Shown: positions 34,538-44,168, numbered from the stretch's first letter. The stretch: DNA of 64,000 nucleotides from Martinezella multihospitum (GCF_900094585.1 NZ_FMAG01000006.1:124001-188000), one strand, 5' to 3'. The notes: generated by a model not told the origin, from the sequence alone. Made by a program: numbers and translations.

Positions 34538-35614
34538 TTATTTCGAAGCCGGCAGCTTGTCGTCAACGCCTTCGATGTAGAAGTTCATGCCGAGCAGCGT
34601 GCCGTCGTCAGCCTTTTCGCCAGCCTTCAGCCAGGGCGTGCCGTCCTGCTTGTTGATCGGACCGGTGAAGGGAGCGAGTTCGCCGGACTTGATCTTGGCT
34701 TCGGTTTCCTGAGCCATCTTCTTCACGTCGTCAGGCATGTTGGTGTAGTCGGCCATCTTCAGGATGCCGTCCTTCAGGCCGTCCCAGCTCTGCTCGGACT
34801 TCCACTTGCCGTCGAGCAGCGCATGAACGCGCTTGGAGTAGTAATTGCCCCAGGTGTCGACGATGGCAGTCAGCTGCGCCTTCGGGCCAGCCTTGATCAT
34901 GTCGGAAGCCTGACCGAAGGCATGAATGCCGCGCTCTTCGGCAACCTGCATCGGCGCCGTCGTATCGGTATGCTGCGTCAGGATATCGACGCCCTGGTCG
35001 ACCATCGCCTTGGCAGCATCGGCTTCCTTGCCGGGGTCGAACCAGGTGTTGACCCATACGACCTTGAGCTTGAAGCTCGGATCGATGGAGCGGGCACCCT
35101 GCTCGAAGGAGTTGATCCCCATGACGACTTCCGGAATCGGGAAGGACGCGATGTAGGCAGCACCATGGTTCTTCGACATCTTGGCGGCGATCTGGCCAAG
35201 GATGTAGCGGCCTTCATAGAAGCGCGAGTTGTAGGTCGCAAGATTCGGGCCGCTCTTGAAGCCGGTCGCATGCTCGAACTTCACCTTCGGGAACTTGGCG
35301 GCAACCTTGACGGTCGCATCCATGAAGCCGAACGAGGTCGAGAAGATCAGCGAGCAGCCGGAACGGGCAAGACGCTCGATGGCACGCTCGGCATCCGGGC
35401 CTTCCGGCACGTTTTCAAGGTAAGGCGTATCGATCTTGTCGCCGAATTCCTTCTGGATCTGCTGGCGGCCGAGATCATGCGCCTGCGAGTAGCCACCATC
35501 CGTATGCGAACCGACATAGACGAAGCAGACCTTGGTCGGCGCCGCTTCGGCGGCGGCAGCGAAACCAACGATGGCGGCGGCTGTCGTTGTGAGGGCGAGT
35601 GCTAGTTTTTTCAT
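34538..35614 (-). CDS. BMP family ABC transporter substrate-binding protein
   Basis: A 358-residue periplasmic binding protein of the basic membrane protein (BMP/PnrA) family, which usually binds nucleosides. The signal peptide LALALTTTAAAIVGFAAAAEA is followed by APTKVCFVYVGSHTDGGYSQ. Family segments are FSTSFGFMDATVKVAAKFP, HATGFKSGPNLATYNSRFYE, and VNTWFDPGKEADAAKAMVDQ. ATG 35614 follows AGGGG; the frame is open far upstream, but that extension runs antisense to the frame of the permease gene and is not coding. It is the last gene of the operon, after both permeases, and ends at a strong terminator. Confidence 0.92.
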   Translation of the reverse strand: MKKLALALTTTAAAIVGFAAAAEAAPTKVCFVYVGSHTDGGYSQAHDLGRQQIQKEFGDKIDTPYLENVPEGPDAERAIERLARSGCSLIFSTSFGFMDATVKVAAKFPKVKFEHATGFKSGPNLATYNSRFYEGRYILGQIAAKMSKNHGAAYIASFPIPEVVMGINSFEQGARSIDPSFKLKVVWVNTWFDPGKEADAAKAMVDQGVDILTQHTDTTAPMQVAEERGIHAFGQASDMIKAGPKAQLTAIVDTWGNYYSKRVHALLDGKWKSEQSWDGLKDGILKMADYTNMPDDVKKMAQETEAKIKSGELAPFTGPINKQDGTPWLKAGEKADDGTLLGMNFYIEGVDDKLPASK

Positions 35615-35667
35615 GGTTACCCCTGTTGGTTTGACATGTTTTGCAGAAATCGGTCCGGCCGTTGCAA

Positions 35668-36588
35668 TCAGCGCTCCGGAACGAAGGCCTTGCCGAGCGA
35701 CGCTGGCGTGTTGATCAAGGTCGCGCGACGATTTTGAGAGATGATGACGAGAACCACAATAGTCGATGCGTAGGGTAGCATCGACAGGAATTGCGCGGGT
35801 ATGCCGACGCCAAAACCCTGCGCGTGAAACTGCAGGATCGTCACGGCACCGAAGAGATAGCCGCCGGCCATCACACGCATCGGCCGCCAAGATGCGAAGA
35901 CGACGAGAGCCAGCGTCACCCAGCCACGGCCGGCCGACATGTTCTCGACCCATTGCGGCGTGTAGACGAGCGAGAGTTGCGCGCCGGCAAGCCCGGCGCA
36001 GGCACCGCCGAACATGACGGCGAGATAGCGGGTGCGGATGACATCGATGCCAAGCGCATGGGCCGAGCCGTGGCTGTCGCCGACGGCGCGCAGCTTCAGG
36101 CCGGCACGACTGCGGAAGAGGAACCAGTTCACGCCGATCAGCAGCGCGATCGAGAGGTAGAAGGTCAGGTCCTGCTTGAACAGCACCGAGCCGATCAGCG
36201 GAATATCCGACAGGAACGGGAAGACGATCTCGTGCAGCTGTACGCCCGGCACGCTGACATAGCCCTCGCCGATCATGCCGGAAAGGCCGAGGCCAAGAAT
36301 GGTCAACGCCAGACCGGTCGCCACCTGGTTCGTCACCAGCGTCAAGGTCAGGAAGCCGAACAGCAATGAGAAGAGCGCACCGGCAATAATGCCGGTCAAC
36401 AGGCCGACATAGGGCGACCCGCTCATCTGCGCGCCGACGAAAGCGGCGACGGCACCGATGATCATCATGCCTTCGACGCCGAGATTGAGCACGCCGGAGC
36501 GCTCCGCCACCAGTTCGCCGAGGCCGGCGATGACGAGCGGCGTTGATGCGGTGATGATGGTGAGCAGAATTGCTTCGAAGACGCTCAT
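35668..36588 (-). CDS. BMP-type ABC transporter permease 2
   Basis: A 306-residue inner-membrane permease of the nucleoside ABC class (NupC/YufQ-like). It opens MSVFEAILLTIITASTPLVI and contains the family stretch GELVAERSGVLNLGVEGMMI, many hydrophobic helices, and GLKLRAVGDSHGSAHALGI on the ATPase-facing side. ATG 36588 overlaps the stop of the previous permease by four bases. The gap of 53 bases to the binding-protein gene holds only a ribosome-binding site. Confidence 0.9.
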   Translation of the reverse strand: MSVFEAILLTIITASTPLVIAGLGELVAERSGVLNLGVEGMMIIGAVAAFVGAQMSGSPYVGLLTGIIAGALFSLLFGFLTLTLVTNQVATGLALTILGLGLSGMIGEGYVSVPGVQLHEIVFPFLSDIPLIGSVLFKQDLTFYLSIALLIGVNWFLFRSRAGLKLRAVGDSHGSAHALGIDVIRTRYLAVMFGGACAGLAGAQLSLVYTPQWVENMSAGRGWVTLALVVFASWRPMRVMAGGYLFGAVTILQFHAQGFGVGIPAQFLSMLPYASTIVVLVIISQNRRATLINTPASLGKAFVPER

Positions 36589-37670
36589 GCCGCACCTCCC
36601 CGAACCCGCGACCAGACCAGCCGGATTTTGTAATAAATCAGCGTGTCGCAGGAGAGCACGAAGAACAGAAGCAAGCCCTGGAAGACGCTGGCCGCCTTGG
36701 CGGAAATGCCGGGTGACAATTGCGCCGCCTCGCCGCCGAGATAGGTGAGCGCCAGCACCAGACCGGAAAGGATGGCTCCGAGCGGATTGAGGCGTGCGAG
36801 GAAGGCAACGATGATGGCGGTGAAACCGTAGCCCGGCGAGATCGCCGGCTGCAGATGGCCGATAGAGCCGGAGACCTCGGATATGCCGGCCAGCCCAGCC
36901 AGTGCGCCTGAGAAAAGGAAGGCGAACCAGACCATTTTTCGCGAGGAAAAGCCGGCAAAGCGCCCTGCCCGTGCCGACTGGCCGAGCACCACGATCTCGA
37001 AGCCTTTCAGCGTGTACTTCATCAGGAACCAGGCGAGGATCGCCGCAACAACAGCAAAGACGATGCCCCAATGTGCGCGCCCAGAATCCTCCCAGATCGC
37101 CGGCAGGACCGCTTCGGGCGGAAAATCGATGCTCTGCGGGAAGTTATGACCCTGCGGATCGCGCCACGGCCCGCGCGACAGCCAATCCAGGAAAAGCTGG
37201 GCAATATAGACGAGCATCAGGCTCGTCAGGATCTCGTTGGTATTGAAATGCGCCTTCAAGAGCGCCGGGATGGCGGCATAGAGCGCACCGCCGATGGCGC
37301 CCGCAATCAGCATCAAAGGCAGGACCATCGGCGAATGCCAATCGGTGAAGACGATCGGGATGAAGGAGCCGGCGACAGCTCCCATCGTGAACTGGCCCTC
37401 GGCACCGATGTTCCAATTGTTGGAGCGGTAGCAGAGGCAAAGACCGACGGCGATCAGGATCAGCGGCCCGGCCTTGATCGCCAGTTCGTGCAGCGACCAG
37501 ACTTCCAGCAAAGGTTCAACGAAGAAGGCGTCGAGCGCCTCGACGGGATCCTTGCCCATGAGGGCGAACATGATGGTGCCGGCAATCAATGCCAATGCAA
37601 GTGCAAGCAACGGCGACAGGATGCCGAACAGCTTCGAGACCTGCGGGCGCTTTTCGAGTTCAATGCGCAT
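36585..37670 (-). CDS. BMP-type ABC transporter permease 1
   Basis: A 361-residue permease of the nucleoside ABC class (NupB/YufP-like). After a short cytoplasmic N-terminus MRIELEKRPQVSKLFG it has a long series of membrane segments, with GLCLCYRSNNWNIGAEGQFT as the family signature and the GFEIVVLGQSARAGRFAGFS coupling region. ATG 37670 overlaps the ATPase stop by 11 bases, consistent with translational coupling. The frame is open ten codons further upstream inside the ATPase gene, but that region has no suitable ribosome-binding site. Confidence 0.9.
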   Translation of the reverse strand: MRIELEKRPQVSKLFGILSPLLALALALIAGTIMFALMGKDPVEALDAFFVEPLLEVWSLHELAIKAGPLILIAVGLCLCYRSNNWNIGAEGQFTMGAVAGSFIPIVFTDWHSPMVLPLMLIAGAIGGALYAAIPALLKAHFNTNEILTSLMLVYIAQLFLDWLSRGPWRDPQGHNFPQSIDFPPEAVLPAIWEDSGRAHWGIVFAVVAAILAWFLMKYTLKGFEIVVLGQSARAGRFAGFSSRKMVWFAFLFSGALAGLAGISEVSGSIGHLQPAISPGYGFTAIIVAFLARLNPLGAILSGLVLALTYLGGEAAQLSPGISAKAASVFQGLLLFFVLSCDTLIYYKIRLVWSRVRGGAA

Positions 37671-39234
37671 GTGCAGGCTCCGAATGCGTCTTTGCTTCAT
37701 GCAGCCCGCCCATCAGCAGGCCGATCTTTTCGCGGGTCAGCTCTCCAGCCGGGTAGGATGGCGATAGGCGCCCTTCCGAGATGACGGCGATATCGGTCGC
37801 GACCTCGAAAATCTCATCGAGATCCTGGCTGATGACGACTACGGCCGAACCATCGCGGGCAAGATCGACCATCGCCTGGCGGATGCGGCTCGCAGCACCT
37901 GCATCCACACCCCAGGTCGGCTGGTTGACGACGAGGACGCTTGGCTGACGGTCAAGCTCGCGGCCAACGATGAACTTTTGCAGATTGCCGCCCGAAAGCG
38001 CGCCGGCGGCCGGATCTTCGCCGCTCTTGCGCACATCCATCGCCTCGCAGATCCGCTTCGTCGCCTGCCTGACTGCGCCGTGCCTGATGATGTTGAGGAA
38101 GCGTCCGCTCAAAAATGCCTTGCGATCCGACTGATTGCGGGCGAGCACGAGATTGTCGGACAGTTTCAGCGCCGATACGGCGGCGTGACCGTGACGTTCC
38201 TCCGGCACGAAACCGGCTCCGAGCAGCCGGCGCGCGTTAATGCCCTTGGTGCCGACGCCCTTGCCGCGCAGCTGGACCAGATCATCCGCTACGACCGTAT
38301 ATTCGCCCGAAATGACATCGAAGAGTTCTGCCTGGCCGTTTCCGGCCACGCCGGCTATCGCCAGCACCTCGCCGGCGCGCACGCGCAGCGAAAGATCCTT
38401 GAGCGACATGGCAAAGGGAGTGCGCGCGGGAGCGGAAAGGCCGGCGACCTCCAGTAGAATATCGCCTTTCTTGTCCAGGCCTTCATGCTGCACGCTCGCG
38501 ACATCACTGCCGACCATCATGCGGGCGAGCGATCCCGTTGTCTCCTGCCGTGGATCGCAGGCCCCGGTAACCTTGCCGTGCCGCAGCACGGTAGCGCGCG
38601 AACAGATGCGCTGTACCTCTTCCAGCCGGTGGCTGATGTAGAGTACCGAGCGCCCCTCGTCTCTGAGCTGATACAGCGTCTCGAACAGGCGATCAGCTTC
38701 CTGCGGCGTCAGAACGGAAGTGGGCTCATCCAGGATAATAAGCTTCGGGTTCTGCAGCAGCGCGCGGAGAATTTCGATGCGCTGACGCTCGCCAACCGAC
38801 AGATCGGCAACATGCGCATTGGGATCGAGCGGCATGCCATAGGCGCGCGAAAGCTTTGCCGTCTCCTCCGCGACCTTAGCGAGCGGGATATTGTTGTCGA
38901 GCGAGAGCGCGATGTTTTCCGCGACGGTCAGCGCCTCGAAGAGGCAAAAATGCTGGAACACCATGCCGATCCCGAGCTTGCGCGCCGTACTCGGCGCGTC
39001 GATCGACACAGGCTGCCCCTGCCAGACGATCTGCCCGTGCGACGGCTCGAGCACGCCGAACAGCATCTTGACCAGCGTGGATTTGCCAGCGCCGTTTTCG
39101 CCGAGAAGGGCGTGAATTTCGCCTGGCTGGATTTCAAGATCGATTTCGTTGCAGGCCGCAAAACTGCCGAACAGTTTCGTCAGTTTGCGAACCGACAATA
39201 GTGCACCGGTTGCCGGCGCATCAGATGACGACAC
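37660..39234 (-). CDS. BMP-type ABC transporter ATP-binding protein
   Basis: A 524-residue duplicated ATPase that drives the nucleoside-type importer (NupA/YufO-like). The first half is canonical: Walker A GENGAGKSTLVKM near residue 44, signature LSVGERQRIEILRAL, Walker B LIILDEPTSVLTPQEAD. The second half has a GVAGNGQAELFD loop, the signature LSGGNLQKFIVGREL and a Walker B of VLVVNQPTWGVDAG, where the usual Asp-Glu is Asn-Gln, so the second site is probably non-hydrolytic. It is the first transporter gene, 41 bases after the quinone oxidoreductase gene. Confidence 0.92.
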   Translation of the reverse strand: MSSSDAPATGALLSVRKLTKLFGSFAACNEIDLEIQPGEIHALLGENGAGKSTLVKMLFGVLEPSHGQIVWQGQPVSIDAPSTARKLGIGMVFQHFCLFEALTVAENIALSLDNNIPLAKVAEETAKLSRAYGMPLDPNAHVADLSVGERQRIEILRALLQNPKLIILDEPTSVLTPQEADRLFETLYQLRDEGRSVLYISHRLEEVQRICSRATVLRHGKVTGACDPRQETTGSLARMMVGSDVASVQHEGLDKKGDILLEVAGLSAPARTPFAMSLKDLSLRVRAGEVLAIAGVAGNGQAELFDVISGEYTVVADDLVQLRGKGVGTKGINARRLLGAGFVPEERHGHAAVSALKLSDNLVLARNQSDRKAFLSGRFLNIIRHGAVRQATKRICEAMDVRKSGEDPAAGALSGGNLQKFIVGRELDRQPSVLVVNQPTWGVDAGAASRIRQAMVDLARDGSAVVVISQDLDEIFEVATDIAVISEGRLSPSYPAGELTREKIGLLMGGLHEAKTHSEPAHAH

Positions 39235-39275
39235 GTTCCCCTCATTTCCTTCCCACCGACCTGTCCTTTGCGGAT

Positions 39276-40259
39276 CTATGGGATCAGTAGTGTAGTTCCA
39301 CTCGTTTTCCTGGCTTCCAGATCCGCGTGCGCGCGCCCTGCATCAACAAGCGGATAAGTCTGATGAATATTGATACGCACTTTGCTGCTTTGCACAACAG
39401 CAAATAACGCATTTGCACTGGCTCTCAACTCCTCAGGCGTGCCGATATAGGCAAAGAGGCTCGGGCGCGTCGTGAAAAGAGAGCCCTTCTGATTGAGGAT
39501 TGCGAGATTGAAGTTCTCGATCGGGCCGGAAGACTGACCGAAGGTGACCCACATCCCGCGCGGCTTCAGGCAATCGAGCGACTGCGGAAACGTGTCCTTG
39601 CCGACCGAGTCGTAGACGACATCCACACCCTTGCCGCCAGTAATCTCACGAACCCGCTCAGCAAAATTCTCCTTGGTGTAATCAATGACGTGGTCGTAGC
39701 CATGTGCCAGTGCGAGCGCGATCTTCTCGGCGGAACCGGCGGTGCCGATGACGGTGCCGGCGCCAAGCGCCTTGGCCCATTGGCCAGCAATCAGGCCAAC
39801 GCCGCCAGCAGCCGCATGGAACAACAGCGTCGTGCCTGAACCGACCTTGAAGGTGCGGTTCAGCAGATACTCGGCTGTCATGCCCTTCAACATCATCGAT
39901 GCCGCGGTTTCGAGCGGAATATCATCTGGCACCTTCACGAGATGCCGCGTCTCGATGTTGCGCTCGACGCTGTAGGCACCGTCGCTGCCGACATAGGCAA
40001 CACGATCGCCGACGGCGAAATCGGTCACGCCAGATCCAACTTCGGTGATCGTGCCCGCTGCTTCCTTGCCGAGGGCCAACGGAAATTGCGGTGCCTTGTA
40101 GAGGCCGGAACGAAAATAGACGTCGATGAAATTGAGACCGATCGCGGCATGGCGAAGCTGCACCTCGCCCGCGCCGGGAGGCGGCAGATCCAGCTCCTCC
40201 AGCTTCATGACCTCAGGACCGCCATTTTCATGGATACGGATAACTTTGGTCTTCTTCAT
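39276..40259 (-). CDS. qor: NADPH:quinone oxidoreductase (zinc-less MDR family)
   Basis: A 327-residue medium-chain reductase that reduces quinones by NADPH. It shows the family N-terminus VIRIHENGGPEVMKLEELDL, LGKEAAGTITEVG, the nucleotide-binding AAAGGVGLIAGQWAKALGA near residues 150-168, and DVVYDSVGKDTF. The zinc-ligand cysteines of alcohol dehydrogenases are absent, as expected for QOR. It lies 12 bases after pcs and 41 before the nucleoside transporter ATPase, so the three may be one transcript. The exact substrate is unknown. Confidence 0.9.
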   Translation of the reverse strand: MKKTKVIRIHENGGPEVMKLEELDLPPPGAGEVQLRHAAIGLNFIDVYFRSGLYKAPQFPLALGKEAAGTITEVGSGVTDFAVGDRVAYVGSDGAYSVERNIETRHLVKVPDDIPLETAASMMLKGMTAEYLLNRTFKVGSGTTLLFHAAAGGVGLIAGQWAKALGAGTVIGTAGSAEKIALALAHGYDHVIDYTKENFAERVREITGGKGVDVVYDSVGKDTFPQSLDCLKPRGMWVTFGQSSGPIENFNLAILNQKGSLFTTRPSLFAYIGTPEELRASANALFAVVQSSKVRINIHQTYPLVDAGRAHADLEARKTSGTTLLIP

Positions 40260-40271
40260 AATGCGTCGTCC

Positions 40272-40997
40272 TTATTGACGTCCGAGGGACGGGAAAAACT
40301 GCAGTACGGCACCGATGCAATAAAGATAAATACCACTGATGATGAAGAGGACAACGGCCCATTGCGGCATGACGAAATGCATCAGCAGCGAATAGATGCC
40401 AAGCGCCGACCAGAAGAGAAATACGCCCAGGTTCAGTGGCCGCAAGCGCTTGACGCGCACGGGATGTAGAAAATTGATCGGCAGGAAGGTCAGGACGACG
40501 GAAAAGCCGACGAGGATCATGGCTGTCGTGGCGCTGGCGCCGATGACGAAAAGCGTGAAGATCACCATGTTCCAGACGACCGGAAAGCCGGAAAAGAAAT
40601 ATTCGTCCGTCTTCATGCCGGTATCGGCGTAATAGATGGCGCTGGAGACCACGATCATCCCGGCCGCGACAAACGACCAGGGCTCACCGATCATGCCGCT
40701 CTCATAGAGCGCGAAGGCCGGCAGCAGCACATAGGTCACGTAATCGATGATATTGTCGAGCGTATCGCCAGACCAGTTGGGCAGCACCTCCTTGACGCGA
40801 ACCTTGCGCGCGATCGGCCCGTCGATCCCATCGACCAGCAGCGCCAGGCCGAGCCACCAGAACATATCGACAAAGCGGTGCTCGGATGCTGCGACCACGC
40901 CGAGAAAGGCGAGAAACGATCCGGATGCCGTGAGAATATGAACGGAGAAGGCACGCATCTCCGCATAAGGCACCCGCTTGTAATTGAAGATTTTCAT
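40272..40997 (-). CDS. pcs: Phosphatidylcholine synthase
   Basis: Pcs condenses choline directly with CDP-diacylglycerol to make phosphatidylcholine, a pathway found in rhizobia and some pathogens. The 241-residue membrane protein opens MKIFNYKRVPYAEMRAFSVH, as I recall of Sinorhizobium Pcs. It carries the modified CDP-alcohol phosphotransferase motif DGIDGPIARKVRVKE followed by GDTLDNIID, whose aspartates bind the metal. About eight hydrophobic segments follow. ATG 40997 follows GGGGCGG; a GTG three codons upstream is possible. Phosphatidylcholine is needed for full symbiosis in several rhizobia. Confidence 0.95.
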   Translation of the reverse strand: MKIFNYKRVPYAEMRAFSVHILTASGSFLAFLGVVAASEHRFVDMFWWLGLALLVDGIDGPIARKVRVKEVLPNWSGDTLDNIIDYVTYVLLPAFALYESGMIGEPWSFVAAGMIVVSSAIYYADTGMKTDEYFFSGFPVVWNMVIFTLFVIGASATTAMILVGFSVVLTFLPINFLHPVRVKRLRPLNLGVFLFWSALGIYSLLMHFVMPQWAVVLFIISGIYLYCIGAVLQFFPSLGRQ

Positions 40998-41208
40998 CCG
41001 CCCCACGACTCGTCAGCTTATGCGCCTGCCCCGGCAGGCGGTTTTTTCGCTAATATGCATCCTTTGGTTTGCACCGCCAGCACAAAAGCGTCGATCCCCA
41101 CACGCTAGCGCGACTTGTTGTCATTTTCACCAGTTGCGATGTTTCATCCCATGGATTTCAACAGGCTAAGCGCTTATTTTCAGAACCAAAGGCAATTGAG
41201 GCATCGAT

Positions 41209-42411
41209 ATGAAGCAGATTGAAGTGGCCGTCATCGGCGGTGGGCTCGCCGGCATGATCACGGCTTTCGCGTTGGCACGCGGCGGAAGATCCGTCGCCCT
41301 TGTCGCGGCACCGCATAATAAAGCCGACAAGCGGACGACGGCTCTGATGGATCAATCGATCCGCTTTCTGGAGCGCCTGACGCTGTGGGACCGGATCGCG
41401 CCTTCGGCCGCGCCGCTGACCACGATGCGCATCATCGACGGCACGTCGCGGCTGCTGCGGGCGCCGACCGTCTCATTCCGATCGTCCGAAATCGGCCTGG
41501 ACGCCTTCGGCTACAATATTCCAAATGCCGTTTTGCTCGACAATCTCAGCGAAGCCATCGACGCCGAAGGCAATGTCAGCCGCATAGAAGCCACCGCTTC
41601 TGAAATCACCTTCGGCGATGATGGCGTATCGATCACCCTCGACAATGGCGATTCGATCGATGCCGCATTCGTCGTCGGCGCGGACGGCCGCAATTCGATG
41701 GTGCGAGAGACGCTTGGAATCAAGACCAAGGGCTGGTCTTATCCGCAATCGGCAATGGTTCTGAATTTTTCGCATAGCCTGCCGCATCAGAACATCTCCA
41801 CGGAATTCCACACCGAAAGTGGCCCCTTTACACAGGTGCCCCTGCCCGGCCGGCGCTCCAGCCTCGTCTGGGTTCAAAAGCCAGCCGAAGCGGCTGTCAA
41901 TGCGGAGAAGTCGCTGGAAGAACTCGGCCGGCAGGTCGAGGAGCGGATGCAGTCGATGCTCGGCCAGGTCACGATCGAGGACAGCGTGCAGGTCTGGCCG
42001 CTTTCCGGCATGACGGCCTATCGCTTCGGCAAGGGCCGCGCCGCGCTGATCGGCGAAGCAGCCCATGTCTTCCCGCCAATCGGCGCGCAGGGGCTCAACT
42101 TGAGCCTTCGCGATATATTGGTGCTGTCGGAAATTCTGAACACACGTCCGGATCAGCCGATTGCGGCAACATCGGGCGATAGTTTCGACCGCAAGAGACG
42201 CGCCGACATTCTCAGCCGCACGGCGAGTGTCGATCTCCTCAATCGTTCGCTGCTGTCGGACTTCCTGCCCGTACAGATGCTGCGCGCGGCGGGCCTGCAT
42301 GTCCTTTCGGCCATTGCTCCGCTGCGCAACATCGTCATGCGCGAGGGCATCGAACCCGGCGGCGGCTTGCGCAATTTCTCGTCGGCATTACGTGAAAAGC
42401 TGCGCCGGTAA
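41209..42411 (+). CDS. UbiH/UbiL-type FAD-dependent monooxygenase
   Basis: A 400-residue flavoprotein hydroxylase of the UbiH/UbiF/COQ6 family, likely one of the ring hydroxylases of ubiquinone synthesis. The N-terminal dinucleotide-binding motif is VAVIGGGLAGMITAFALARG. The middle DG motif is VVGADGRNSMVRETLG near residues 160-175, and the second FAD motif is ALIGEAAHVFPPIGAQGLNL, with GEAAH in place of the common GDAAH. Which position it hydroxylates cannot be read; UbiL is the common enzyme in alphaproteobacteria. It diverges from pcs and its 3' end overlaps the converging AEC transporter gene by 24 bases. Confidence 0.88.
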   Translation: MKQIEVAVIGGGLAGMITAFALARGGRSVALVAAPHNKADKRTTALMDQSIRFLERLTLWDRIAPSAAPLTTMRIIDGTSRLLRAPTVSFRSSEIGLDAFGYNIPNAVLLDNLSEAIDAEGNVSRIEATASEITFGDDGVSITLDNGDSIDAAFVVGADGRNSMVRETLGIKTKGWSYPQSAMVLNFSHSLPHQNISTEFHTESGPFTQVPLPGRRSSLVWVQKPAEAAVNAEKSLEELGRQVEERMQSMLGQVTIEDSVQVWPLSGMTAYRFGKGRAALIGEAAHVFPPIGAQGLNLSLRDILVLSEILNTRPDQPIAATSGDSFDRKRRADILSRTASVDLLNRSLLSDFLPVQMLRAAGLHVLSAIAPLRNIVMREGIEPGGGLRNFSSALREKLRR

Positions 42412-43350
42412 GACGCCCGACTTTATCAGATAGAGAACCAGGGAAACCGTCACCACGGAACATGCCGTGGTGATCAGGATGGTCGCGGAGGCCCGTTCCT
42501 GCCAGACGCCATATTGCTGGCCGATGACGAAGACGTTCGTTGCCGTCGGCAGCGCTGCCAACAATACGGCCGCCTCGATCCAGATCGGATCGAAGCCGCC
42601 GACAGCTTGCAGAACGATATAGACGACCAACGGATGCAAGATGAGCTTTGCCGGCACGATATAGCCGATCTCGACTGGAATCCGCTTCAACGGACGCAGC
42701 GCAAGCGTTACCCCCATGGCGAATAGTGCACAAGGCGCAGCTGCTTGCGCGAGATAATTGACAAATCGCTCGAAGGCGATGGGCTGATGCAGCGAAAGCG
42801 CAGCCACGACGAAACCAAGCGCGGTCGACAGGATGAAAGGGTGCAGCAGCACCTTCCGGGCGATATCCGCTGCAAGCCGCCATGGCGAGCGTTTGTCGCC
42901 GCCTTCCAGTGCCATAAGGGCGGGCGCGACGATGAAATGCAGTGCGTTTTCAAAGCACACGATCAGCGCCACCGGAACCGCGGCCCTTTCACCGAGCGCC
43001 AGCAGCGCAAGCCCCGGCCCCATATAGCCGATATTGCCATAGGCGCCGGCAAAGGCCTGGATGGTGCTGTCGGCAAGCGAATTGCGGCGCAGGAAACGGC
43101 CGATCAGAAACAGCAGCAGAAAAATCGAATAAGTCGCGGCGATATCGGTGGCGATAAAATCGATCCGAGTCAGCTGTTCGATCGGCGTCTGCGAAACGAG
43201 CTTGAAGAACAGCGCCGGCAATGCCGCGTAGATAATGAACGTATTCAGCCAGCCGAGCGCTTCTGCCGGCTGCTTTGTGACACGTGCGGCAACATAGCCG
43301 ATCAGGATCAGGCCGAAGAATGGCAGCAGCAGACCAATGATATCAGCCAT
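42388..43350 (-). CDS. AEC (auxin efflux carrier) family transporter
   Basis: A 320-residue membrane protein of the AEC family, ten predicted helices, whose bacterial members export small organic acids. It begins MADIIGLLLPFFGLILIGYV, and the family's first-half motifs FIIYAALPALFFKLV and AFAGAYGNIGYMGPGLAL are present, with AALPTATNVFVIGQQYG in the second half. The substrate is unknown; malonate and malate carriers belong here. It overlaps the converging monooxygenase gene by 24 bases at its 3' end and is separated by 65 bases from the ccdA stop. Confidence 0.88.
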   Translation of the reverse strand: MADIIGLLLPFFGLILIGYVAARVTKQPAEALGWLNTFIIYAALPALFFKLVSQTPIEQLTRIDFIATDIAATYSIFLLLFLIGRFLRRNSLADSTIQAFAGAYGNIGYMGPGLALLALGERAAVPVALIVCFENALHFIVAPALMALEGGDKRSPWRLAADIARKVLLHPFILSTALGFVVAALSLHQPIAFERFVNYLAQAAAPCALFAMGVTLALRPLKRIPVEIGYIVPAKLILHPLVVYIVLQAVGGFDPIWIEAAVLLAALPTATNVFVIGQQYGVWQERASATILITTACSVVTVSLVLYLIKSGVLPAQLFT

Positions 43351-43415
43351 GGGGGTCAGCCATCAAGCACGTTCCATTTTGCCGAGGGAAATGAGGGCGA
43401 AAGGTATCGCCCGGC

Positions 43416-44168
43416 TTAGCCGATTTTCATCAGGATTGGAAAGGTCTGCTGAAACCAGATCGCCATATCGCTGACATAGCCGAAGATGAAAGCAAGGCCG
43501 GTCAGCACCAGAAGTCCGCCCATGATTTTTTCGACCGTCCCGAGATGGCGGCGGAAGCGGGAGAGAAACCGCATGAAGGCGCCGGAAAAGCCGGCGGCGA
43601 TCCAGAAAGGGATGGCAAGCCCGAGCGAATAGACGGCGAGCAGGCCCGCGCCAGCGCCGACCGTCTCACGCGAGGCGGCAATGCCGAGGATGGCGCCGAG
43701 CACCGGGCCGATGCAGGGCGTCCAGCCAAAGGCAAAAGCAAGCCCCATGATATAGGCGCCCGTCAGCGTCGCCGGCTTGCCGCCGCTCTGGAAGCGGGCC
43801 TCACGGGCGAGAATGCCGATACGGAAAACGCCAAGGAAATTCAGGCCCATGATGACGATGATGATACCGCCGATCTTGGCGAGGACATCGAGGTGCTGGC
43901 GCAAAAGCATGCCGATCGAGGATGCACCGGCACCCAGCGCGACGAATACGGTGGCAAATCCCAGCGTGAAGAACAATGCCGACATCAGCACATTGCCGCG
44001 AACGCTCGGGCTCGCCGCTACGGCTGCACCGCCGCCGCGAAACTGTTCGACCGAGATTCCCGCCATGTAGCAGAGATAAGGCGGCACGAGCGGCAAGACG
44101 CAAGGTGAAAGAAACGAAAGCGCTCCGGCGAGCAAGGCACTCAGAAGCGAGATATCGGCAAGCGACAC
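43416..44168 (-). CDS. ccdA: Cytochrome c biogenesis protein CcdA
   Basis: CcdA carries reducing electrons across the inner membrane to keep apocytochrome thiols and other periplasmic proteins reduced. The 250-residue protein has six hydrophobic segments and the two conserved cysteines in LSFLSPCVLPLVPPYL (first helix) and FGWTPCIGPVLGAILG (fourth helix). The start MSLADISLLSALLAGA is standard. A redox partner gene is not adjacent here. It diverges from the PsiF-like gene across 284 bases in which I see no clear regulatory site. Confidence 0.92.
   Translation of the reverse strand: MSLADISLLSALLAGALSFLSPCVLPLVPPYLCYMAGISVEQFRGGGAAVAASPSVRGNVLMSALFFTLGFATVFVALGAGASSIGMLLRQHLDVLAKIGGIIIVIMGLNFLGVFRIGILAREARFQSGGKPATLTGAYIMGLAFAFGWTPCIGPVLGAILGIAASRETVGAGAGLLAVYSLGLAIPFWIAAGFSGAFMRFLSRFRRHLGTVEKIMGGLLVLTGLAFIFGYVSDMAIWFQQTFPILMKIG

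Noticed and set aside
35615..36595. Long in-frame N-terminal extension of the BMP binding-protein gene
   Set aside because: It would cover the permease gene in another frame and hide the signal peptide; the ATG at 35614 has a ribosome-binding site and a normal signal sequence.
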